From: Methanosarcina barkeri str. Wiesmoor
GTDB taxonomy: Archaea > Halobacteriota > Methanosarcinia > Methanosarcinales > Methanosarcinaceae
Assembly: GCF_000969985.1 (NCBI RefSeq)
Contig: NZ_CP009526.1
Coordinates: forward strand, 1,240,001-1,304,000
Length of the DNA: 64,000 nucleotides
Direction of reading: 5' to 3'
Numbering within the stretch: position 1 is the stretch's first letter; every line of letters begins with the position of its first letter. Below are positions 16,369-24,883 of the stretch, in pieces. The notes under the pieces are model-generated. The model saw nothing but the letters and a program-made list of their open reading frames with translations. It was not told the DNA's origin and did not search any database. A program made the translations under genes and the position numbers.

Positions 16369-17846
16369 CTTTTTTCGGCAGGCTTGAAAGTAACAAATCT
16401 GGGATTTTCCTCAACATCGGCTTTTCCACTGTTTCTGACTAACGACAGTGATTTTTTTGTACTGGCTGATTGCCTGGGCTCTGCTTTTGCATAATGCCTT
16501 AGAAGCTTGAATTCCTTCGAAAGCATTCCCACAACTACCAGCATCATGATATACTCCGTAGCCGGAGATGCAGCCCACACTCCATCCAGGCCGAAGAAGA
16601 TCGGCAGAATAAAGAGCAGAGGGAAGAGAACAACAAAAATCTTTCCAAGGTAGATGAAGAGTGATTCTCTAACCCGGTTTATTGACTGGTAATAGATGGC
16701 AGTGAGGAGCACGGTACCTTCAACGAGCAAAGAGAATATGAAAATCTTCATTCCTCCCAGGGTAACTTCCAGAAGTTCGGAGTCTCCCTGGCTGAAGATC
16801 TGCACCACTTTTTCGGGAAAGAGGGAAATTAATAGAAATCCGCAGATTCCTGTCAGGACACATGAAAGAATTGTCAGTTTCAGGGTTTTTGAAACTCTTT
16901 CGTAATAACCAGCTCCATAGTTGAAGCCTATAATCGGCTGCACTCCCAGGGCTATTCCCTCAAAAAGCATGGAGAAAATTGAAAAGACATACCCTATAAT
17001 ACCGTAGGCTGAGACTGCAATCTCGGAGCCGTACCTGAGCAGCATGTAATTGTACGCAAAGAGCATGAGAGCCAGTGAAAACTGCATCACGAAAGATGGA
17101 AGGCCGGACCTAAGAATCTGAAGCTGAGTTCCGAGTTTGAATTTCATGGCTTTAAGCTGGAGTTTCAACTTTGCCTCCCTGCCAAAAAGGTAATTCATGA
17201 ACAGTAATGCCGGGAGAGCAAAGGAAACTATTGTGGCAAAAGCGGCACCCGTCATTCCCATGTCCATACGCATGATAAAAAGGTAATCAAGCACGAAATT
17301 TACAATTACCCCTGCAATCATGATATTCATACAGAGCCTGGGTTTCCCGTCGTTCCTGACCAGCGGTTCAAGGGCAACTGAAAGAATCATAAAGACTGAA
17401 CCAGCGAAGATAATCCTCAGGTAATCACGGGCAAAAGCTAGAGCAGTCCCGCTGGCTCCAAGGATGCTGATTGAGGTTTCACAGAAAATCAGCCCGATTA
17501 CAGTAAAAACTGCTCCTGTAAGAAGACACAGGGAAAAAGCATTGTGTACTATATCCAGAGCTCGGCTGAGTTTCTCCTTTCCAAGTTGAAGGGCTGTAAG
17601 ACTTGATGCACCAATCCCGATAATTACTCCAATAGCGATTATAACCATATAAGCGGGATAGGCGAGAGTAATTGCTGCAAGTCCCTGGCTTCCGATAGCA
17701 TTTCCTATAAAAAAGCCGTCAATTATTTCCTGGATTCCGGCAATGACGACTCCAATGACGGTCGGGAATGCAAATTTCAAGAATAGATTCACTATGTTCC
17801 CGGATTTCATTTCTTCGTCACTTATCGTTTCTTCATCACTTACCAT
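16356..17846 (-). CDS. MATE family efflux transporter
   Basis: A 496-residue transporter with twelve predicted helices. The MepA/NorM-like features include an N-terminal FPTVIGVVI helix, DGFFIGNAIG after helix 1 and a similar second half around GIALGVQPIIGFNYGAG. MATE proteins export cationic drugs or metabolites using Na+ or H+ gradients. I chose ATG 17846 because GGGAGGAG lies eight bases upstream; the ATG at 17864 has no ribosome site. The C-terminal ~35 residues are hydrophilic, and the stop falls within a 29-bp tandem duplication, so the tail may vary between strains. Confidence 0.92.
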   Translation of the reverse strand: MVSDEETISDEEMKSGNIVNLFLKFAFPTVIGVVIAGIQEIIDGFFIGNAIGSQGLAAITLAYPAYMVIIAIGVIIGIGASSLTALQLGKEKLSRALDIVHNAFSLCLLTGAVFTVIGLIFCETSISILGASGTALAFARDYLRIIFAGSVFMILSVALEPLVRNDGKPRLCMNIMIAGVIVNFVLDYLFIMRMDMGMTGAAFATIVSFALPALLFMNYLFGREAKLKLQLKAMKFKLGTQLQILRSGLPSFVMQFSLALMLFAYNYMLLRYGSEIAVSAYGIIGYVFSIFSMLFEGIALGVQPIIGFNYGAGYYERVSKTLKLTILSCVLTGICGFLLISLFPEKVVQIFSQGDSELLEVTLGGMKIFIFSLLVEGTVLLTAIYYQSINRVRESLFIYLGKIFVVLFPLLFILPIFFGLDGVWAASPATEYIMMLVVVGMLSKEFKLLRHYAKAEPRQSASTKKSLSLVRNSGKADVEENPRFVTFKPAEKREML

Positions 17847-19022
17847 TCCAGGTTCTCCTCCCATATTGAAGTCAGCTTTTCAAAAGCTCGGTTTTGAAAC
17901 TCTGATACTTTCTTTTCAGAGGCCTGGTTTTGAGATTCCGGGAATATTTTTGCCGTTGTCAGATGGATGAACCTGTTCAAAGAGAGGCAGGTTGTATTGT
18001 GTTTTTGTAGAAATTGATATATTTTTAAAGCTTTACCTATTCTTGAGGGGTCGAGACAATAAGATTCGGTCCTCTCAAATAGTTTGCATGAGGTCATAAC
18101 TCATCCTGGACGAAGCTTCTGAAAATACGCAGATTCAAGTATAGCTGCCCTGTTGCAGAATTAATTAGTCTGTCTATGCCGAACTGGTAACTGCATATAA
18201 TCTGTGGGTTAATTTGTGCGCATTCCTGCAGCACTCATTCGTTTTACGAAGCTTGACCGTTTAAAGAGTAAAAGGGGATTCAAACGAACCAAAAATCCTG
18301 TGCAATCATGCAACAAAGCAAGTAAAACCAGCTTCAGATAGTTATCTGATCACAGCTAATTTTAAGCTAATTTTATATATTAAAAATTATTTATGCTTAT
18401 ATATAGATTTTCACTCTTTCTTATTTTAACAGGTTGTTTAATTTTGAGTCTTAAAAGCATTTAAGTAGATAAACTAGCCTTATTTTTATTGATAACATTG
18501 ATTAATAGATCTAGAGCTAAAAACGTGAATAAAATGGTTCAACTCTAATTAAAAACCCTGGAAAAACATTAGATTTGCTCAAAGATTATTAAATTTGCAA
18601 ATAAGCAGAAATAAGCCTGAAATGAACAGCTATAGAGTCAAAACAAATCTGATTTACAACAACAATAAAATCAGATTTACGATAACAATATTATCATATT
18701 TACAACAACAATAAAATCAGATTTACGACAACAATATGATCACATTTACAACAACAATAAAATCAGATTTACGACAATAATAAGTTTAAAGTTTTCATGT
18801 TTACAATAAGTTTTCTCTACAATAAAAGATCGAAGGCTTACCCATCCATTTTTTATGCGAGAAGCACCTTTACGTCTTAAACTGAACTTTATTCCTTTAC
18901 TCACCTTTATTCGCCGTTACTCATTTATCTGCATTCTGCTAAGCTTTTCATATAAGCCGTTTTTATAGCTTTCTCTTCATAGTTACAAAACCTTCCAGCT
19001 GGAAAGAACAAATTGATCAAAA
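17847..19022. other. long intergenic region between MATE and U32 genes
   Basis: About 1.2 kb without a convincing gene. An 85-codon minus-strand frame (17840-18097) overlaps the MATE start and lacks a good ribosome site. The region holds a 23-bp tandem array (18652-18789). TATA-like sequence is present near 18370-18410, but it is far from the U32 start. Confidence 0.6.
18652..18789. repeat. 23-bp tandem repeat, six units in alternating types
   Basis: Six 23-base units begin with atttac at 18652, 18675, 18698, 18721, 18744 and 18767. Odd units read acaacaataaaatcag after it; even units read gataacaatattatcat or close variants. It is therefore a 46-bp higher-order repeat built from two diverged 23-mers. 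There are no spacers, so it is not CRISPR. Confidence 0.95.
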
Positions 19023-21659
19023 ATGTCTACTGAAAATTATACCTGTACTCCTAATTATACCTGTATTCCTCCTGAAGTCCTGGCTCCTGTAGGTGACGAA
19101 GAAGCCCTGTTTGCTGCAATTCGAGGAGGAGCCGATGCGGTCTATTTCGGGATTGGCGAATTCAATGCCCGTCAGGGTGCAAAGAATTTCACTCTAGAGA
19201 ATCTTGACGAAGCCGTGAAACTGGCACACTCACACGGAGTTCTTGTTTACCTGGCCTTCAATATCCCTATCAAGCAAAAAGAGTTGCAGCACGCGCTTGA
19301 AATAGCAGACTGTGCATATGCAGCCGGAGTCGATGCACTTATCCTTCAGGACCTGGGGCTTCTCAGGCTTTTAAATGAAATCTATCCGGACCTCGAGATT
19401 CATGCAAGCACCCAGATGACTATCCATAATAAAGGAGGAGTTGATTTTGTAGCAGGAATGGGAGCAAAAAGAGTTATAGTCTCAAGGGAACTTACTGCGG
19501 CTGAGGTAAAGGACATAGTGGATCACTCAAACGCAGAAATTGAAGTTTTCGTCCATGGAGCCCTTTGCTACTCCTATTCGGGCAAATGTCTTTTCAGCAG
19601 TTTCCTGCATGGCAGGAGTGCAAACCGGGGAGCCTGTGCCCAGCCCTGCCGACGCAGGTACAGATTCGTGGTAAACGGCAGGGAAGTTGACGAAAGACAT
19701 ATCGGAGGCAGTTATCCAATAAGCTGTGCTGAACTCTCCACACTAACAGGGCTTGAGGAAATCGTAAAAACCGGAGTAGTCAGTCTTAAAATTGAAGGGC
19801 GGATGAAAAAGCCTGAGTACGTTACTGCGAGTGCCGCTGCCTATAAAGCTGCGGTTGAAGGAATCTGTGGCCCAGGAGATAATCCGACAAAAGAGGAACT
19901 TGAAGCAAGAGAATCCGAGCTTGCAAAACTCTTTTACAGGGGCTTTACAAGAGGCTTCATACTCGGAGAAAAAGGCGTATCCCACCCTAAATACAGTTCA
20001 AACTACGGGGCGTTCCTTGGAAAAGTCCTTGATATTTCCCGCTCAAAAGGGAATACGAAACTTACAGTTCGGCTGAATCAAGATATTCAGGTAAAAGATG
20101 GTATAAGTATTTTCACGCGGGAGAGGATGCTCGGCTCGGCAGTTACAGGCATAGTCACAATTTCAGGCGAGCATATCAAAAGTGCGAAAAAAGGTGAAAA
20201 AGTAGGGCTTGAAATCAGCTCGAAGACCGGAAGAGCAGTCCAGAGAGGTGACGAACTCTACCTCACAACAGACACACGACTCCTTGATACCCTTCAAAAA
20301 ACAAAATTAAAAACACTTCCTGTAAGCCTGAAAGTAAGAGCCAGGAAAGGAGAGCAATTTACTGTTGTAATCGGAGAAGAAAGTGAAAAGCCTGTAGAGA
20401 CCAGAAAGACCACAGAGAAGTCCCCATTTGTGGAATTCACGGCTGATTATGTTGTCCAGGAAGCCGAGAAAGCCCCAACAACAGTAGAGAAGATAAGAAA
20501 AGCAATGGAAAGCCTTGGTGACACCTCTTTTGAGGCTGCTTCTGTTGAGATCGATGCTGATGAAAATATTTTCATTCCGGTAGGAGTATTGAAAAACGCA
20601 AGGAGAACGGCAGCAGATCTCCTGCTGGAAAAAATCCTCAGTGAAGACCAGAGAGAGCAAAAGCACCCGAATCTTGAAGACTTCGATTACCTGTGTAACT
20701 CTGAAATCCATGGAAGTGATATGAGCGACAAAAATGGGCTTACTCCAGCCGTTAATGAGACCCTCAACAAGACTCTCAGTGATACCTCCAGTGGAACCCG
20801 GGTCAGAAATCTCGCTTCAAAGCAGCTCCTTCTTAGTGTTGAAGTAAACGAAAGTTCCTCTTTCTTTGAGGCTGCGTTCGCCGGTGCAGATATTATCTAT
20901 GTTCCGGTTTCGAAGTTTGAAGAGTTTTCTGCGCCCGAGAATGCAGAAAAGCTTGAAGATTTGAAAGCCAAAAAGGTCGAACTTGTTTTCCGGGTTCCCC
21001 TGATAAATCATGATTATGAACTGGAGAAACTCAAGCCCCTGCTGGTAAAAATTAAAGAAGCAGGCTTTGGGATAGCCTGTTCTGAGTTCGGGACTGTACA
21101 GCTTGCAAAAGAACTTTCCATACCCTTTACCGCAGGAAAAGAGTTCAATATTTTCAACTCTTTTACGGCCAGTACTCTCTACCAGGCAGGAGCGTACAGA
21201 ACAACCCTTTCAAGCGAACTGAACCTGAGCGAGATAAAAAATATCTGTGAGGGCCTTCAAACCTGCAAGAGTTCAGGACAAACCGAAATTTTTGTTTACG
21301 GTAGAGAGCTTATGCTCATTACGGAAAATGACCTTTTAAAACCCCTGGTTGACAGAAGAATAGTAAGAAAGGACAGCAAAGTGCTTCTCCTTGATCAGGA
21401 AGGTTCCGAGTTTCCGGTGGAGCGCCTGGGGACCCGGACTCTGATTTATAACTCAAAAGTGCTTGATATGCTGAAGTATGTCAAAAACCTGAAAGATTAC
21501 GGTGTGGATGTGCTTCGGCTTGATCTTTCATTCAATTCCCAGGCTGAGATAAAAGAGATAATAAAGGCATACAAAGAAGCTCTTGCAGGAAAAGAAAACA
21601 GGTTGAAACCTGCAAGAGGGATTGAGTATACTACAGGGCATTATTTTAAAGGAGTTTAA
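19023..21659 (+). CDS. large U32 family protein (RlhA/TrhP-like, collagenase-like)
   Basis: An 878-residue member of peptidase family U32. Residues about 12-300 carry the TIM-barrel-like core, with EVLAPVGDEEALFAA and the family signature around EVFVHGALCYSYSGKC (about 172-187). Two further cysteines follow in GACAQPCRRR. These four cysteines are the conserved set in the radical-type U32 enzymes. Bacterial members (RlhA, TrhP/YegQ) hydroxylate 23S rRNA C2501 or tRNA uridine-34, so an RNA-hydroxylation role is more likely than proteolysis. A DUF3656-like segment (about 360-470) and a second U32-like barrel (about 600-860) follow. ATG 19023 is followed by a 15-bp in-frame duplication; its ribosome site is weak. 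Confidence 0.85.
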   Translation: MSTENYTCTPNYTCIPPEVLAPVGDEEALFAAIRGGADAVYFGIGEFNARQGAKNFTLENLDEAVKLAHSHGVLVYLAFNIPIKQKELQHALEIADCAYAAGVDALILQDLGLLRLLNEIYPDLEIHASTQMTIHNKGGVDFVAGMGAKRVIVSRELTAAEVKDIVDHSNAEIEVFVHGALCYSYSGKCLFSSFLHGRSANRGACAQPCRRRYRFVVNGREVDERHIGGSYPISCAELSTLTGLEEIVKTGVVSLKIEGRMKKPEYVTASAAAYKAAVEGICGPGDNPTKEELEARESELAKLFYRGFTRGFILGEKGVSHPKYSSNYGAFLGKVLDISRSKGNTKLTVRLNQDIQVKDGISIFTRERMLGSAVTGIVTISGEHIKSAKKGEKVGLEISSKTGRAVQRGDELYLTTDTRLLDTLQKTKLKTLPVSLKVRARKGEQFTVVIGEESEKPVETRKTTEKSPFVEFTADYVVQEAEKAPTTVEKIRKAMESLGDTSFEAASVEIDADENIFIPVGVLKNARRTAADLLLEKILSEDQREQKHPNLEDFDYLCNSEIHGSDMSDKNGLTPAVNETLNKTLSDTSSGTRVRNLASKQLLLSVEVNESSSFFEAAFAGADIIYVPVSKFEEFSAPENAEKLEDLKAKKVELVFRVPLINHDYELEKLKPLLVKIKEAGFGIACSEFGTVQLAKELSIPFTAGKEFNIFNSFTASTLYQAGAYRTTLSSELNLSEIKNICEGLQTCKSSGQTEIFVYGRELMLITENDLLKPLVDRRIVRKDSKVLLLDQEGSEFPVERLGTRTLIYNSKVLDMLKYVKNLKDYGVDVLRLDLSFNSQAEIKEIIKAYKEALAGKENRLKPARGIEYTTGHYFKGV

Positions 21660-21673
21660 GGTAAAACTCCTTT
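21648..21673 (+). terminator. terminator hairpin at the U32 stop codon
   Basis: Ten-base arms aaaggagttt (21648-21657) and aaactccttt (21664-21673) flank a six-base loop and run into a short T tract. The hairpin spans the TAA stop. Confidence 0.7.
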
Positions 21674-21889
21674 TAATGAAAAACGGCTACTTCCTTGAGG
21701 TGCTGAATAGGGCAGAAAAATGGTTTTAGTTCAGGTTTTTTTGTTTGGTATAGTATTCAAATATGAAAGACTTGAAACTGATAAGAATGTATTATTCAGC
21801 AAAAATGCAATAAAGAAAAAGTATTAAGTAAACAAATTATCTGCCAAAAGTGAATTGCAAGAAACTCTGTTACTCTATTTGTGAACTAC

Positions 21890-22060
21890 CACTCATCTAA
21901 AGACTGAGTGTCTTCTTGGTTCATTCCTCCCTCTATTGAGGGCAAGTCCCCAAGCTCTTCCCCGCGTTCCGCAGGTGTTATAATCCAATTCGATTTTGAT
22001 CTATGAGAGCAAATTTCTTGATATTGATAGCGGCATTTATATCTCTATCATGTTTTGTTT
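21890..22060 (-). ncRNA. candidate omega/reRNA of TnpB
   Basis: In IS200/IS605 elements the guide RNA overlaps the 3' end of tnpB and runs to the element end. Here the minus strand from about 22060 to 21890 has several stems: ccctc/gaggg near 21930-21945, and the end hairpin 21890-21910. The guide would be the host sequence just beyond 21890 (lower coordinates). The boundaries are inferred by analogy, not seen directly. Confidence 0.5.
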
Positions 22061-23090
22061 TACAGTCTGGGCAAGTCCATTCTCTATCTTTTAATGTCAA
22101 ATATGAATTATGATATCCACAAACATGACATACTTTAGAAGATGATTCAAATTGCCCAATTCTCAGGATGGTTTTTCCGTACCATTCAGTTTTATACTCT
22201 AGTTTTGTTACAAAACTGCTCCATGCGGAATCACTTATAGCCTGTGCCAAATGATGATTCTTGACCATTCCTTTAACATTCAGAGTTTCCAGAGCTATTG
22301 CTTGGTTTTCGCTTATGAGTTTAAAAGAGAGTTTGTTCTGGAAGTCGTTCCTCTGATTAGTTATTTTGTCATGTAGTACAGCAAGCCTATGTTTGGCTTT
22401 TACCCTGTTCTTAGAACCGTTCTGTTTCCTTGATACTCTTTTTTGAAGAACCTTTAACCTGTTCAAAGAGTTTTTCAGGTAGTTAGGATTCTCAATCGTT
22501 TCTCCTGTGGAAAGTATAGCAAAATCTTTAATCCCGACATCTAGACCCACTGTAGTAGATTCTGAATACTTCTGTTTTGTAGGAAGTTCGTTCCCATCTT
22601 CAACAAGGATACTAATGTAGTAATGTCCTTTACATGTCCTTGAAACAGTAGCTGTTTTAAGCTCGCCCTCAAACTTCCTGTGAAAAACTGCTTTAATTGG
22701 TTCTATTTTAGGGAGCTTAACTGTGTTGTTTTCAAAGTCTACGGAGTAGTGTTGAGGTACAGGAAAAGATTGAATTGGGTTTTTCTTAGATTTGAACTTA
22801 GGAAAGCCGTTCTTCTCTCGGAAAAATCGAGTGAAGGCAGACTCAACCTGCTTAGTCATTCCCTGCAATGATTGAGAATTGACTTCTCCTAACCATTCAT
22901 TAGAAGCTTTCAAGACGGGAAGCTTTTTGTTTAAGTCAAATCTGGAAATTGATTTTCCTGTTTGTTCGTAAGTTTTAATTTTTTGATCCAACGCCCAATT
23001 GTAGACAAATCTACAGCTACCTATATGCTGATTCAATTGAACAGACTGCGTAGGTGTAGGATAGAGTCTAAATTTGAACGCTTTCATCAT
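21978..23090 (-). CDS. tnpB: TnpB RNA-guided nuclease (IS605 OrfB)
   Basis: A 370-residue TnpB. The RuvC triad appears complete: Asp about 184 in GLDVGIKDFA, Glu about 268 in ALETLNVKG, and Asp about 350 in DRDINAAINI. A zinc ribbon with CHVCG and CPDC lies between the last two. The N-terminal helix-turn-helix (MKAFKFRLYPTPTQ) is typical, and I start at the ATG pair at 23090/23087 rather than the longer frame. TnpB nucleases cut DNA next to a short motif under guidance of the reRNA, favouring retention of the element. No disabling mutation is visible. Confidence 0.92.
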   Translation of the reverse strand: MMKAFKFRLYPTPTQSVQLNQHIGSCRFVYNWALDQKIKTYEQTGKSISRFDLNKKLPVLKASNEWLGEVNSQSLQGMTKQVESAFTRFFREKNGFPKFKSKKNPIQSFPVPQHYSVDFENNTVKLPKIEPIKAVFHRKFEGELKTATVSRTCKGHYYISILVEDGNELPTKQKYSESTTVGLDVGIKDFAILSTGETIENPNYLKNSLNRLKVLQKRVSRKQNGSKNRVKAKHRLAVLHDKITNQRNDFQNKLSFKLISENQAIALETLNVKGMVKNHHLAQAISDSAWSSFVTKLEYKTEWYGKTILRIGQFESSSKVCHVCGYHNSYLTLKDREWTCPDCKTKHDRDINAAINIKKFALIDQNRIGL

Positions 23091-23126
23091 ACAGAGTAGT
23101 ATACTCTTTAACAATATATAGAGTTT

Positions 23127-23531
23127 TTGGTAAATAAGAAATGCGAGACAAGGAATCATAGCAAGTTTTTGTTAATGTATCATATTATCTTTGTTTGCAA
23201 ATACCGAAAAGTCGCACTTGAACCGATTAGCGAAGAACTTAAACAAATTATGTATGACATTTCAAAAGAGTCAAATTTTGAAATTCTTGAAATGGAAACA
23301 GACAAAGACCATATACATTTCCTGATTAAGAGCGAGCCTAAAGTCAGTGTTTTGTCAATTGTCAGAAAATTGAAACAAGAATCTACGAACAGGTTATGGA
23401 AAACACAAAAAGAATATCTGGAAAAGTATTATTGGGGTGAAAATACGTTATGGAGTGAGGGATATTTTGCGTCTACAATCGGAAATGTTAGTAAAGAGGC
23501 GGTAGAATATTATATACGAAATCAGGGTTGA
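23127..23531 (+). CDS. tnpA: TnpA Y1 transposase of IS200/IS605
   Basis: A 134-residue single-strand transposase of the HUH class. The DHIHFLI motif supplies the His-hydrophobic-His metal site, and AVEYYIRNQ at the C-terminus supplies the nucleophilic tyrosine. Length is normal. The only upstream start in frame is the TTG at 23127; no ATG precedes the conserved YHIIFVCKYR, so TTG is accepted. It is divergent from tnpB, with 36 bases between the starts. It should excise and insert the element as single-stranded circles during replication. Confidence 0.9.
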   Translation: MVNKKCETRNHSKFLLMYHIIFVCKYRKVALEPISEELKQIMYDISKESNFEILEMETDKDHIHFLIKSEPKVSVLSIVRKLKQESTNRLWKTQKEYLEKYYWGENTLWSEGYFASTIGNVSKEAVEYYIRNQG

Positions 23532-23673
23532 AGTTGACGCTTATATCCCCTAAGCTAAAGACTTAGGGGTTTTACGCTTATTCATATAAAAACCCGTTAT
23601 GAAACCTTATATTCTTTGTGTGAATATTTTAAAAAAATTAAAAGTTGTCTCAAAGCCGACAACTGTTTAAGCT

Positions 23674-23745
23674 CTAAAAAGTATATAGGGCTATAATCTG
23701 TAAACAGAATCTAAAAAGCATATAGGTATAATCTTTAAACAGAAT
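23674..23745. repeat. imperfect 36-bp direct duplication
   Basis: Two adjacent copies (23674-23710 and 23711-23745) share ctaaaaag, then atatagg, then ataatct, then taaacagaat, with a two-base length difference. They lie between the insertion sequence and a small secreted-protein gene. A small acagaa/ttctgt hairpin follows at 23739-23758. Confidence 0.85.
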
Positions 23746-23791
23746 TTACGGTTCTGTTTTCTATGCAATTTAAATTCGTTTTTGCTTACAA

Positions 23792-24190
23792 TTATTTAGT
23801 CATTACTACTAATCCAACAATTTTGTTTCCAGAATACCAGACTTTAACCTGGAAGGTATCAGGATTAGCGAATGCATTTTGTACAGAGGTTTCAATACTG
23901 CTGGATGGTTTGGATAAGTACCTCCAGTCATTGCCTGCATAGAGCCAAAGAGCTTTTGTATTGGAGGAAGGATAAGCCTTCAGTTCAAGCCAATATTCTG
24001 TTGCTATGGCATTCTTCACAGCTGTTGTAGATACTGATTTTTGCGATAAGACAGGGGCTGTTGTCTGCTGACTGCTTGAGCTCAGACCTACTCCCAGATG
24101 TTGAGAAGATGCCGCACTCAAGACCGATGGAACCGCTGCAAGGATTAAACACACCACTAAACCTGTTATTATAAGACGATTTTTTAACAT
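23792..24190 (-). CDS. small secreted hypothetical protein
   Basis: A 132-residue protein with a signal peptide (LIITGLVVCLILAAVPSVLSAASS) and a compact mature domain. That domain contains YWLELKAYPSSNTKALWLYAG near the middle and ends VVMTK. I do not recognise a family. ATG 24190 has a GAGGTG-like ribosome site. It stands alone beside the insertion sequence. The likely destination is the cell exterior or envelope. Confidence 0.65.
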   Translation of the reverse strand: MLKNRLIITGLVVCLILAAVPSVLSAASSQHLGVGLSSSSQQTTAPVLSQKSVSTTAVKNAIATEYWLELKAYPSSNTKALWLYAGNDWRYLSKPSSSIETSVQNAFANPDTFQVKVWYSGNKIVGLVVMTK

Positions 24191-24883
24191 CTATTGCACC
24201 TCAAACTATTTCTATGCTGTTATTTTCCATACACATCGTGTTACAATGTTTGTTTTTTCTCGAGAATATGCGCATATCAAGAAAAAGATTCTAAAAATAA
24301 ACCCCGAGACATATTTCAAGTATTTTTAATACTTACCAATGTTATATTTATAGTCCACATATATGATACTTTTGACACCATTTCCAAATTTATGCAACCG
24401 CGTGCTAGAATCAGGTACATGAGAGTTTATTAAAACTGACAATTTCAGATAGCTTAATGATTTCACTTTTTGTTTTGTAATTCAACTGTAAATTCCATAC
24501 TCGGTAACGTTTTAGGCAAGCATATTTCATATAAAGTCGACCCGTGTCAACAGGATTGGTATTATCTGGGGGCAGTATTGCTGTAGACAGGACCAAAACA
24601 GTTGAATATGTGTTAACAACCGGGAAATATCCTGAAAAAAGTCCAGGCAGTAAAATGTACTGCTACCAGTAAAATGAAATTTTAAGAAGATCACGCAGTG
24701 CAATAATAACTTAAATCATGGTTTCTTCGAACCCGTACTATTCGGACACGGCTGGAAGGTCTATCTGGAATACGCCTGTTTTTACTAAAATGCCCATATT
24801 ACTCTAGAAGACACATAAATAAATAGTTCTAAATAGTAAAACGAGTGCAGTTAAATATATATTGAATAAAAAATAAAATATAG
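24191..24883. other. intergenic region upstream of the DUF460 gene
   Basis: About 690 bases with only short frames that lack ribosome sites. A TATA-like aaatatatattg at 24853-24864 sits about 25 bases before the DUF460 ATG, so that transcript could be leaderless or nearly so. No other feature was seen. Confidence 0.5.

Larger units (their letters stand above)
21880..23575. mobile_element. IS200/IS605 family insertion sequence, apparently intact
   Basis: An element of about 1.7 kb with divergent tnpB (minus) and tnpA (plus). Subterminal hairpins, as required by Y1 transposases, are seen at both sides: cactca/tgagtg (21890-21910) and cccctaag/cttagggg (23547-23569). Both share a ctaaag loop. 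There are no inverted terminal repeats or obvious target duplication, as expected for this family. Both reading frames are open with catalytic residues in place. The exact ends are approximate. Confidence 0.85.

Noticed and set aside
17840-18097. 85-codon minus-strand frame upstream of the MATE gene
   Set aside because: It overlaps the MATE start, lacks a convincing ribosome site and resembles no protein I know.
18652-18789. Possible CRISPR array
   Set aside because: The 23-bp units abut without unique spacers, and no cas genes are present in the window.
23091-23159. N-terminal extension of TnpB
   Set aside because: The extra 23 residues overlap the tnpA start region and precede the conserved MKAFKFRLYPT; the ATG pair at 23090/23087 fits the family.
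24411-24596. 61-codon minus-strand frame before the DUF460 gene
   Set aside because: Composition looks random and there is no ribosome site.
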